Source of the DNA: Otis tarda
Taxonomy: Eukaryota > Chordata > Aves > Otidiformes > Otididae
NCBI GenBank assembly: GCA_026413225.1
Contig: CM048557.1
Location: 59,944,987-60,008,986, forward strand
DNA: 64,000 nt
Direction: 5' to 3'
The position numbers and the translations under genes were made by a program. Positions 49,460-61,300 of the stretch are shown piece by piece (position 1 is the first letter of the stretch; every line of letters begins with the position of its first letter). The notes under the pieces were generated by a model. The model had not been told where the DNA came from and did not search any database. It was given only the letters and a program-made list of their open reading frames with translations.

Positions 49460-52400
49460 AATTTGTAAGGATGTTTCTAAATTATCCAGCAAATTAACAA
49501 AGGAACCACTATTTTTTCCCATCCTGAACAAGCATGTTGTCTGTGCTGTTACGACCTTAGTTCTCCAGCACATGTTATTTACTGGCTGTCAAGAGCCAAG
49601 ACTCTTGAAACTCAATTAATAAAAGAGCATTAAGGCCACATTCCAACAAAGGACTTAAGTAAGTGACAATTTCCTTTCATTTCAGAGAGTATTCAGCCTC
49701 TTAGCTGTACACATCTGTTTAGTGAGTAGGAAATAGTGGTGTGGAGTGGTGTTTGCTCCATGGCTGCATGACAACAAATGTCTTGGGGTCAATAATGTCT
49801 GAAAATCACACAAACTGCAAACCAGTTTAATATAGCTGATCTTGACACAGCACAGAATCGCTGGATTTTAAGGCAGCTGCCTTGGAGCTTGTTTGTTTGA
49901 ATGAATGGGTTTTCAATGGTATTTTCTGCACAAGGTTTTAACGGGCAGCTTCCAAGCCCAAGAGTACTGACATGTTCACTGAGGTCTCCTTGCCTGTTAC
50001 CACACTCTTCACAGTTAAATACACCTTAGGTTGGCAAAATGGTTTAAATGGCAGCAAAATATAAGCTTTCATGCTCAAAACCTGTTTTACAGCAGGAAAA
50101 AGAAGACTGCACTGATTTTGTTGATGAAGCTAAGAAGATGAACTGGGCACTCCCTAGCCGTGATTCCTACTAACCTTACCCTGGGCAACCATTTAGGTTT
50201 ACGCAAAGGGAAAGCCAAAGAGCTGTAAAATATCTTCTGGATCAAAATGGCTGTGGATCCCATTTTGTACAAGTGGCACCTGAGTCCTTCCTGTCTGCAA
50301 TTGCTTTCCCCCACCCTTTGCATGTGTAAATACAACTCAGAAAAGGCATATTAACATTTTCTTTCCTCTTGCTTCCCAGTCTCAGGGAACCATCACACAT
50401 AGATAAATGAGGAACTCCAAGCTGGACTGTAGTCTTACATAAAATATGTAACACAACAGATCTGCCGTGGTACAACTAGTTCCAAGAAGCAGCAGATGTA
50501 CCTTGTGATATTAATTTAACATTTTTTGAAGGGAAGAGATGGAGAGAGATATTGATATGTATGGCAGGTACTGACTGATATTTAAAACCTTTGGCATTAC
50601 CATATGCACCTGAAAATAACTGCCAATGCTATTAGTTGCTGTCATTGATGTCAGTATGTAAATGACTATCTAATCTGCATATACAATTAAATAATTAGAT
50701 GCCATATGTAAGAGCAGTTATTTATAGGTGCAGAATCAGAGAAAAAATTTAAGTCCCATCTTCATAACATATGATCTCACAAATCAGATCCTCTTGAACA
50801 CAGGTATAGGTCTTCATTACTGAGCGCCCTATCTTAGGTTAACAAAAAAAAAATCAAAAAATCACAATAAATATTTCATATTCTTGATTTTCCTCTGTGA
50901 TGCACTGAATCAGTAATGCCTGCATCTAGCCTGCTAGCAGGAAGCTATAGCTGCCGTCCACAAAATGCCTGTCAACTTTCAGAGCTCATTATGAACAAAA
51001 CAAACCAGGAAAAAACCCCGTCCTGCTGAAGGCCCGTTCACTGCGTTCAAGGAAGGCTTGATCTATTCTTACAAACAGCTGACCTAGATTCTCCACTTGA
51101 ATGAGAGCATTTCCCAGCATCGAGGCTGTTCAGAGAGTCAGAAATTCATGTAGCGCTTATCATGAGAGAGGGGGGAAGAAAAAGGATATAATCTTAAGGA
51201 AAAGCGATGGCATCCCTTAGTCATAAAAGAGCTTTATCCATATCCACACAAAGCACTCCCCAACACGTTTCTGCTGTCCTTTCAGAGTCTGGAAAGGACT
51301 GCAGCCCTCATCTCCGCGCACGCAGCAGGCCATGCAGCCACAGCTCCATGGAGAGGCTAAGATGTGCCAAAGCCGTGGAGGACAGGACCGCACAGCAGGG
51401 TGGCCAGCTTGCTGCTCCTGAGCCACCTGTGGCTTTCCGGCAGCTGGGAGGCAGCTCCTGCCCCTGGGCTGCTGGCAGTGAAGCTGTGCTGGATCAAGGA
51501 CTGCTGGTTCACGTCACGCCAAGAGGAAATAAGCCAGTGAGGTCTGCTGAGCCCTACGCTGCCAGGTCATGGTGGGATCCAGCTGCAGACACAGAGCACA
51601 TCTGTCACTCCTGGGAACCTAGGGAGGCCTTGACAAGGCAATGCCATGTCCTACCAGTGAACCACATAGGACACTTCTCCATTTGCCAGTTCTTCAAGAG
51701 ATGGGAAGCATATTCTGTGGCACTAAATAACATAATGATGGTGGTATGTAGCTCAGAGGGACAGGAAGGCTGGTCAGCCCTGGAGTAAGAACCTCCAAGT
51801 CCTTTTTCTCCTGCCTCTGCTACTGATCCATTCTGTCTACAATCACATTCCTCATCTCCCTGAGATCCTAGCGGGCTCTTCCACAAGCCAGGCCCAGTAA
51901 CCTTTCACATTAAGCAATGATACTCACCAGCCGGGTGTTCAGGGGACACCCTGTCTGTCACTGTAAGAAATGCCAGCTTGATGCCAGCCCTTGGTGGCTG
52001 CTGGCACTGCTGTCACTGACGCTGAGATGCCCACAGGGAGCAGCTCCAGGTCCAGGCCAGCACCCAAGCAGCATCTCCCCAAATGGGATGAGAAGAAGCT
52101 GGCAGGCAGGGGCTAGTGCAAGACACTCTCAGGTCCCCCAGGGCACAGCTCCCACCCCAGGGCTATGCTGCAGTGCTGGCCGCAAGGACAAGGACGGCAG
52201 CACAGACTGAGTCCCCAGGATGGGCAGGAGCTGGGCAGCCAAGGGAGGTTTCCTTCCATACCAAAATGTTTTGATCTGCCTCACAGATGGAGACAGAAAG
52301 CTAAATTCACATACATAAATCCATGTCTTCTGATCACAGAGATATTCTGCCCTTTGTCTAGACATGAACATCCCAGACTGAGTCTACAGAAGGCTTCTCT

Positions 52401-53484
52401 TCACTCGAGAAGACCCTCACTGACTGCAGCACACAGGCACAACCTGCACATCCAGCCCACGCAGAAGGCAAGCGACTGCTGAGGGCCGTGCTGCCAGCGA
52501 GCATCCCCCCTTCCCCTCTTCCCTGAATACTGCAGAGGGGCCGCCGAGAGGAGAATATAAGATCTAATTAACCACCTCTCAATTCAGATCTGGTTCAGCA
52601 AATGCAAATACCGCATCAGGCAATTGGGTTTTCCTCACCAACTTATTTTTTTGCATGTGGGCAACATGCAAACTAGGTCAGTATTATTCCTACCGAAACA
52701 CTCGCTATGGGTGTTATTTTTAGAAAACCATGTGATTGTCTGACTTTTATTTATGAGAGCACAGAAAGATCCACTGTATATTTTCCTGTCTGTCTTGTTT
52801 GGGGTGGTTTGTTTTTTTAGTTCTTTGAGTGGGTTACTGAGATCTCCAGCCCCTTTTTAAAAGGCAAAGTCAGACTCCATCAAGACACCTTGCAGGTCGT
52901 GTGCCTTGGTGGCCAACAAAACAAAGCACATGCAGCAGTGAGCAAACCAAACCAGACAAGAGCACAGAGAGGCTATGAAAAGGCAAGAGAGTGATGCACA
53001 TGACAAGGGACAAGGATATGGAGCAGAAAAGGTGCCAGGGGCCTGTGGGAGATGGGGAATCAGGCAGATTTTGAAGGATGATAGAAAGCACTGCAGTTTG
53101 CTTTTCACATCTCCTGGAAGGGTAAACCCAAGATCTCAGTAGCTAGACAAAAGTCAGCAGGAGAGCCAAGTTAAGCAACAGAAAACTTGTCCAGAGATTC
53201 AAATTTATTTTCTGAGACCTCTCCTGACCTCCTTAGCACAAACAAAACAACTCGAGGCAACAAAATCATGTACCAGCTTTTCATTCAGCAGGTTAGTGGT
53301 CACAACCCTGACCAATATCCATCGGACAACCAAGCCAGGGTGGATCCCCTCGAGGGGGAGACAGCCCCTATAGCTGGGATCTAACAGGGACCCTCCATGC
53401 CTGGTTTTCATCTGGCCTGTCTGGGAAATTCGGAGTCTTTGCCCAGTGTGTGAGTTAAGAGGCAGTTCAAGTTCTGGAAATGTG
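49460..53484. other. No gene recognised
   Basis: AT-richer DNA. A 193-codon plus frame (51207-51788) has low-complexity composition and overlaps minus frames; not believed. An AATAAA occurs on plus at about 49617. Confidence 0.55.
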
Positions 53485-53656
53485 AATCATAGAATCATAG
53501 AATGGTTAGGGTTGGAAGGGACCTTCAAAGGTCATCTAGTCCAACCCCCCTGCAAGGAGCAGGGACATCTCCAACCAGATCAGGCTGCTCAGAGCAGAGC
53601 CTTGTCCAGCCTGGCCTTGAATGTTTCCAGGGATGGGGCAAATGTTTCCAGGGATG
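53485..53656 (-). mobile_element. CR1 LINE 3' end, short copy
   Basis: AATCATAGAATCATAGAATGG followed by GGGTTGGAAGGGACCTTCAAAGG and CCAACCCCCCTGCAAGGAGC is the reverse complement of a CR1 3' end. The last part is duplicated: AATGTTTCCAGGGATG occurs twice, 21 bp apart, at the truncated edge. Confidence 0.93.
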
Positions 53657-56600
53657 CTTGCTGACACCTCTTCTGCCTCTGCTCAGGAACTGCTGCCCCA
53701 GGAACCAGGGCTCCTTTGGGGTCCCAACTGCCTCTTTGGCAATCCACCAACACGCTGCACACACTCAAATTTGGAAAAGCCGTTTTCATCTGTCTTTTCT
53801 AATTGATTTCAAGCCCTGAAGCTCCCATCCCACGCAGCCTGCCTCCCTGAGCTAATTGCTGGTACCATCTAGGTGACTCCCCAAAAAAGGAAACAAAAAC
53901 TTTGAAAGAAACAACATAGGCAGAGACAAAGACAACTGGACCAGATCCAACTCAACTTCCAAACCACAAATAACATTTCTTTCTCCAGCAAAGACCACGC
54001 TGTCACAGAGCATTAGGTAAGCACTGCAGATAAAGCTACACAAGCTACGGCCTCCATGTGGGGCAGGCAACTGTAGATCTTCCTGCAAACAGAAACAGCT
54101 TAAACGAACAGGAACAGGCAGTCATCTGGCTAAACCACCTTACAGCTTGGGACCTTATTTCGGGGTGGTGAGTGAGAATCACATATAGGCATGCTTCATG
54201 TTTTAAGAAGATGAGGACATATCCTGCAAACTTGCTAGAATGGCTTGGGTGACACAAGCTGGCTGGAGAATCAGTCATGCATCGCTGTGTCATCATCTAA
54301 TGCTGCTATGCCGCATGATTCTAACACTGCTCCCAGGAAAACCAGTGGTTTGGGATAAACATCATGAATATGGCTTCTTATACCCCAAACTTTCCATTTT
54401 TTTTCCATCTCTCACATAAGACTTGCATAAGGGTCACTTTTGCTACCTATCACCTGCAACACATCGCAAGTGTCATGTTGCAACAACACATGTGATGTTG
54501 CACTGAATTTCCTGTAACTATACTTTTTTAGGATCAGTTCTTACAAAAATAAAATGTACTTTATCAGTCACTGACACATGCGTTCTCTAGCTTATTGTTA
54601 AAACAAGCAAACTAATACTGCCTTGAAAAAGAACTGAAGGCAGCAATTATTCACTGCACTCATTAGTAGCAAAAAAATGCTTTCCAGCCATTTCAGTTTC
54701 CCTCCTTAAATGACACAGTTAGTTGTTGGTGCCAGATTCCCGTTTATCTCAAGAGCCTTTTGTAAAAACAACAAACAATAGCTGCTTCTTCATTTATCAG
54801 ACTTCCCATAGGAGGAAGGACTCATATTACAAAGGGCCACGTAAGGGTGCCTTACTACCCCAAGGTACATGGGACCTTCACAAGCCCCTTAGAAATTTCA
54901 GTATACACAACACCTTGGGGGGTTATGAGCGGCCCAAGGAAAACAGACTGATCTCAGTAACAGAAGAAGTACTAACGAGCGCAGGACAACAGGCACAGAC
55001 AGGCAGGCAAACAAAAAGCAGAAGGAGCAGTGTAAGGAGAACCAGGTTATCAGCTGTCCCAGGTTATCAGCTGTCCCGAAACAAAAGAGCTGGTGCAGCT
55101 CTGCTCTGATGCCCACCAGCACCATGCACTGTGTCACTGAAGATGACAGAGCTGCCTCAGAAGCTGAAGCTGCTGCAGAGGTGAGAAATGCAACTCCTCT
55201 GGTTCTACGAAGCAGAAAGCAGGAGTCCTCTCCTCTTCTTACCGAAGTGATGTTCCCCTCACTGCTACGTTTCCTCACAGGCAATGTGCATGTGTCATTC
55301 CAGTGCAAAGCTGCTGTGAGAGCAAATTCAGGGTCACATCAGTCTGGCACACACAAGACAGTCCTGAATTCCTTCATTCTTTAAACATCCCTTCTTTGTT
55401 TTTTTGTTTTTTTTTTTTACAAGCATGAAATGAAGATTTAGTGTCTGTTTCAAGGAAGGTAATATTTTATTTAAGATGGCCTGCTAGCACTATGAATTTT
55501 ACATGACAGAAGCTCCATCCCACAACATCCTTAAACCTCTCCTCGTTAATCAGCAGGGCTCTGATCCTGCAGCGGGAGATGTGGCACCCCCACCCAGAGC
55601 CCTGGCATGGGTGCTGACTCATGTTATTCACAAGCATATCCCTTCTCCCTGCTCACCGCCCCTGAAACACAACCTGTCCCGATGCGTCACCTTAGAGATC
55701 TTCCTGGGAGACAGATCTGCTGCATCAGCTCCCCCTTCAAATGCCTCCCACAGAAATCCCCACCCACCCACGCAGGCTGTTTGGAGAGACACAGATGTAA
55801 GCAGAGGGTGGGCAGGTCTAGCGGAGCATCCTATCTGCTGCAAGGCCTCTGGAGGTCGCAGATAAGCAAACACAAGCAAGGGCAATGCTAAGGGCATAGA
55901 TACATAACCAAAACAAGATAGGCAGCAGATCAGACGTACCTTCCCACGATTCTGGGTCTAGTGCAGTTCTCTGTTGATGTCTCTGGAGCTATGCCTGGTA
56001 ATAAGTGCTCAGAAAGGCCAGCTTTTACAGTAAACCAACCATATTCAACTCTCAATTAGCCATGGAAGATTAGCTGGGTTGGGGATTAACCAGACACTTC
56101 CCCCCATAGCAACCACAGCTACACCACCATGCCACCACATGCGTAACACAGGGCACACGAGGCTCTTGGACCCCAGCAGGTTAAAGCTGTCCCCACTCAG
56201 CACAGAAACCAGCAGGCTTGTTAAAAACCTTTTAAAGGTAAAAGATCTGAGTATGTTCTTACCCCCTAACAAACATATAGCCTGTACTAACCAGGATCTG
56301 GTTTTACCTAGGTTACCCCATCCCACATTGTCTTCGATGGCTGAAAGCTGACAATATCTAAGCAAATCAGTCAACGTTAAAACAAGAACACAGTGCGTAG
56401 CCTGCAAAAGCTGTCCAAAGCATTAGGCAGCTGGTGTGCTGACACCGTTGCCTATGTGCTGAGTAATGATGTCTCACTGTGTCTTTGTGCTCCCTTACCC
56501 ATCTCCTTCCATCTGTTGTTTCTTGTCTTCCACTGGGACTGTACGCTGTTTGAAGCAAGGCTTTCTGTTAGCACCTAGGAGATAATCTGTGACAAGAGAT

Positions 56601-57829
56601 AATCAGAGAAAATCAGCCTGATCAGTTCACGTGAGTAATTAGTGAATTGGAGTTGACATTGTTGAGGAATGTGTATGTGAAAGGATTAAGCATGGTGTGT
56701 CTGGATGGAAAACGTGACTCAGAAGTGCTACTAACATTATTCTTTCTCCTGTCCATAAACTTAAGAAATGGAAGACATGGGGGACTGGGTAGAAACAGAC
56801 AGAAAGGCAAAGAGACAGCAGGCTGGTGGGCAAGCATCACTCAAATACAAATGCACACAATGACTGGTACACAGATCAGATGCTGAGGAGAGCTAAGCAT
56901 TTGCAACTCCTACACAAATTCTCATTTCTTCTTTTACAGCTATTAACTTTGCATGCTTCTCCATTTTGTTTTTGTTTCATCTTTCACATACATAGACCAA
57001 GACTTGGATCTTATCTTCGTGTATCCCAGTGACTTACTGGCATATCATGTGCAGGCACAGCTACACCCACAGGTCAAGGCATCTCTTTTGCCTTCTGTAC
57101 GTGATGATAGTGCAACTACGCCAGTCACAAGGACAACAGTCACAGGCTGTCAAACTGATAAGAAGTTGATCGGCTGGGTTCATGCTCTGAGAGAGAGCAA
57201 GATCGAGGAAATAAATGTAATACACAGCAGTGAACTGCAAATGGCATTTGGTTTTCCCCTTAGGGAGCTGGAATGAAAACAAACATGAGAGCAGCAAAGA
57301 AAGAAGAGGGTCTGAAGAGAAGAGGCTTGCTGTTTAACTTTTAAAGCTCCACAGTTAATGGGAAATGGAAAAGATTTTAAGACACAGGATTGGAGCTCAA
57401 ATGTGGGGCTTATCTCAGCCTTCCCTTGCAAAGGGAGAGGTTTTGAGCCCACATAGTCCCAAATTTCCAAAAGTGACCAAAGCTAGTCATGCCAACGGGC
57501 TCAGAGGTTGTCCCTGCTGTGTGTCAAAGTAAGTGGTAAGTAAAAGAAATAAGCACTACACTCCAGGAATTCCCTGTTGCTAGAACTGCCCCTCACTAAC
57601 AGCAGGCAGGACTGCTGAAGGACTGTACTACCTCACCCAGACACCCAAGGTGTCTCCTGGCTGGACCTGAACCCACTGCAGGAGGAGGAAGCTACCTCTT
57701 CCTACAAAAGAGTCCCACCAAGCAGACCTGAACTGAATCCAGAATCAGGGTGTGTCACTCTAGAAAACTATTTTGCCATACAGACATTTGGCAGATACAG
57801 AGGTCAAGTCATAAATCCAGTCTTTTGAG
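53657..57829. other. No gene recognised between two inverted CR1 copies
   Basis: Contains the 17-bp perfect duplication at 55.04 kb and a T-rich tract near 55.4 kb. No exon with both splice sites and family likeness found. Confidence 0.55.
55044..55077. repeat. 17-bp perfect tandem duplication
   Basis: AGGTTATCAGCTGTCCC is present twice in direct succession without mismatch. It is probably a recent replication slippage event. Confidence 0.95.
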
Positions 57830-58340
57830 TGGATCTTATGCTGGATCTTATTCTCATCAACAAGAGAATGTAGAGCTCAAGGGCAGCCTTGGCTGCAGTG
57901 ACGATGAAATGGTGGAGTTCGAGATCCTTAAGGCAGCGAGAAGGCCACGCAGCAAGCTCTCTACCCCGGACTGTTCAGTCTGGAGAAGAGAAGGCTTGAG
58001 GGAGACCTTATAGCAGCCTTCCAGTACCTAAAGGGGGCTTATAAAAAAGATGGGGAGAAAATCTTTAGCAGGGCCTGCTGTAATAAGACAAGAGGTAACA
58101 GTTTCAAAATAGAAGGAGGTAGATTTAGAAATTTTTTACAATGAGGGTGGTGCAACACTGGCACAGGTTGCCCAGGGAGGTAGTAGATGCCCTATCCCTG
58201 AAAACATTCAAGGCCAGGTTGGACGGGGCTGTGAGCAACCTGATCCAGTTGGAGATGTCCCTGCTCACTGCAGGGGGGTTGACTGGATGACCTTTAAGGG
58301 TCCCTTCCAACCCAGACCCTTCTGTGATTCTATTCTATGA
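57830..58340 (+). mobile_element. Internally deleted CR1 LINE (endonuclease end joined to 3' end)
   Basis: About 57830-57960 carries a decayed CR1 endonuclease C-terminus (LDLILINK, then LGCSDDEMVEFEIL). This runs directly into the far 3' region from about 57968 (TCTGGAGAAGAGAAGGCTTGAGG) to the terminal ATTCTATTCTATG. Most of the reverse transcriptase is missing, so a large internal segment was lost. Confidence 0.85.
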
Positions 58341-61300
58341 ATGCTGCCAAAGTTCAGGGACTGTTATCTCTAATGTTCAGTCTTACAGCTTCAAGGCCCA
58401 CAGTCCAACCATTTTGCTAGTGCAGAAACAGATATGAAAGACAGTCTGAAAAGAAAACCAGTTGTAACTGGAAGTCAAGTCCATTTTATCATGTTATCTG
58501 TAGCCCATGGCGGGGCAGGGAGGGGAGAGGCAGCATTATAAACAAAATTTATCAAAGTGGTAAAGCCTTGTCAGAACAATAAGGGATTGCACATATCCAG
58601 GTGAAGTCCAAGAACTCTGATAGGACCATCCCTCATAAAACCAGTAAGAAACGCTGTCCTGTCTCTTTGAGGGATACTCATGGACACAGTGGGGCTTCTG
58701 CCAGAACAAGGCTTGCATCAGCTATGTTGAAAATAGGGTCTGGAAATGCAGTTCACACTGGCCAAGCTCTAATCTAAATGGGAAGAGAGGAGGAATACAA
58801 ATACTGTCATGTGGTGTGACATGGGATCAGGCAGCCACACCAGCCAGCGCTAAAGGGGTAGGTGACGGTTAAAGGTCTCCTCCCCATCTCTGCTCCCCGC
58901 TCCTTCCTGGATACAGAGGAAGAACTTCAGTCTCTTTCTTCTGTCTCACAGTTGTGGTTCAGCAGTGAATTCTCTTTTTAGAAAGGCACCCCCGCATTCA
59001 GACACTCTCTCTATCCCCTAGCCTGCACATTAGGGAGAGGGGACCTGCAAAGCCAGCTGTACAAATACCTCTGCTCGGCTGGGACTGAGATACACACAAT
59101 GGTCCAACACATTCAAGGCCTTTCTGAGCACAACAAAGCAATGCCAAGAAACAGACAAATGTCATCAAGGCCATAGAGGCTGGTTTCTTGCATTTGTTCT
59201 GCACCTCAGTGAAAGCAGGCAGGCAGAACGCAGGGAGACAAAGAGGCCTTTCTCAGCAAGCAGTGCGGCATGCACCCCCGGGTCACCTCAGGCGGCTGGC
59301 TGGCTGCCCCATCCCCTTTCCCCTGTTTTGATTGTAGCTGCATCCTTTCTGTATCAAGATGTGGATACTTAATGCATGCTCACCTTTGCCCTCGGCTACA
59401 AGCTGTTTCTGCTTAGCTAATGCTTTTCTTGGCAAGCTCGGCCAGGCAAGCCAGAGTTCAGCTTGCACCCCGATCAGCCGAAGCGCAGGTGACTGGCTCT
59501 GGGAAATGCTGCAGAGACACAGCCAAAACGAACTGAAGTCACTTACATGGGGCTGCAAATTGCTCTGTGCTGGTCCTCTGCCAGTCAGACTCTGGCCCAT
59601 AACCGGGTGTCCAGCCACAGCCAAAGGACAAAACAAAATAAACAAACCAGGAGTTTCTTCCAGGGACATATTATGAAGAGATTTTCAAAGCAGGATTTAA
59701 GAACAGAATCCGGTCTGTCCTTAATGCCTTAGCATGGACTGTGCACAATAACAGACTCTCTAAAAAGCTTTAAACACAGTTGTGGGAAATGGGGAAGACA
59801 TAAGACATAGGACAAGAGTTAAGACATACAGGGCTGTTCACAGCTCTGGCACGGCTCTCCCATGCAAGTGATCCATGCCAAGCTTTCAAAAGTGGTCAGA
59901 ACAAATGGCTGAAGCTTAACTGGTCCTGAGCAAAGACTTAAGAATTTTACCTCATTTTATCTGATGTTTTTATTTATTTGTTGAGAAGCAGCCATTAGTC
60001 AGCACTCCATGAAAAAGACTGCTATGGAAAAACCATGACTAACAACTCTGCTTTGATTCACTTGTTCTTGTTAGTAGTTTTTTTAGAAGAATATATCGCA
60101 CAGCCTCTTGTGCAACTGCCCCGTGCAGAGTCCACGGATGTAGGGAGACGGACCTCCCCAACACTGATTACAACTTCCAAAGATCTCTCAGCAGAAATAT
60201 GCAGGTTGGAATCACTATGGCAAACACAACACTGTTTGCAGATCTGGAGCACAATAAATAAAGAGGCAAAAATCAGGCAAATCTGCTGCAACTCAAAGTA
60301 CACTACAGAACTGCCTCTTTAAGACCCTTGCCAGGGTAAGAGAAGATATTACTGAGGGGTTTACTCCACAGCAGGGGATAAGGATGTTTGTGCTGACTCT
60401 CAAGCAATCTAGCTAGCAGGCTGTGACTTGGCAGCTCACCACTACTTTGACCATTTCCCTGCTGCTCCAGGAACTGAGTAAGCTGTGAGTGATCTGACTG
60501 CACACGATACACCGCATGCCTCCCCGTGCACCAGAATTAGCACACTGCCGGACAAGGTGCAGGGGCTAAGCTGTTCACCCTCCTGGCCACCCAAATGTTT
60601 TGCAGGGTGCAGAATGCAGTAGCTCAGGACTCTCTGCAGAGGAAGCGGCGGGAGTTCCCCACATCTGCGAGGGGAGACATTTCAGGTTTCATCTGTATGA
60701 CTCAGCTGTTCACTGTAAGTCTCTGTGGGAGCTGCAGTGGCACTGAGATTCAAAATGTGTTATCTATAAAAGAAGTTTTATCAAATGTGTACTAGTAAAC
60801 AGCCTCCAGAGAGCATAGATTTGCACAGAAACCTACCCTTGCAGCAGATATAGTCTAAACTATCCAAACCCCTTGTCACAGCACTCCTTGTCTCAGTGCA
60901 CCAGGAAAAAAAAGCAAGCAGGGAAAGTAAGGGCTTTCATTAGCTACAGTAGGTGCTACTAATCAAAAGAACTGGATATCTACAAACTAAAAATAACCAT
61001 TTATAAGCATACATCTTTGAAGACAGAAGTTTCATATCTATATGGCATAATCAGGGATAAGTGCACAAAACCAGTACCAGGAAAGTAAAGGCTCTGAGTT
61101 AAACCAGCACATTATCCACTGGTATAAAATTAAGCATGTCCATGGCCTTGAATGAGTTCACAAGCATTTACATATGACCTTCGAGATCACACCTGCAGCC
61201 ACACATCCTCCCTAACTTCATCTGGAACAGAGAATTCATCCACCACCTAGTCATCCATCAATTTGTTGACTGTGCAAACAATCAGAAACGAGAGGAGCTG

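Noticed and set aside
49431-49619. 62-codon frame after the TATA box as a protein
   Set aside because: It probably crosses a splice donor near 49458 and has no family likeness; only the promoter is kept as a candidate.
51207-51788. 193-codon plus frame
   Set aside because: No domain, low-complexity composition, overlapping frames on the other strand, no splice context.
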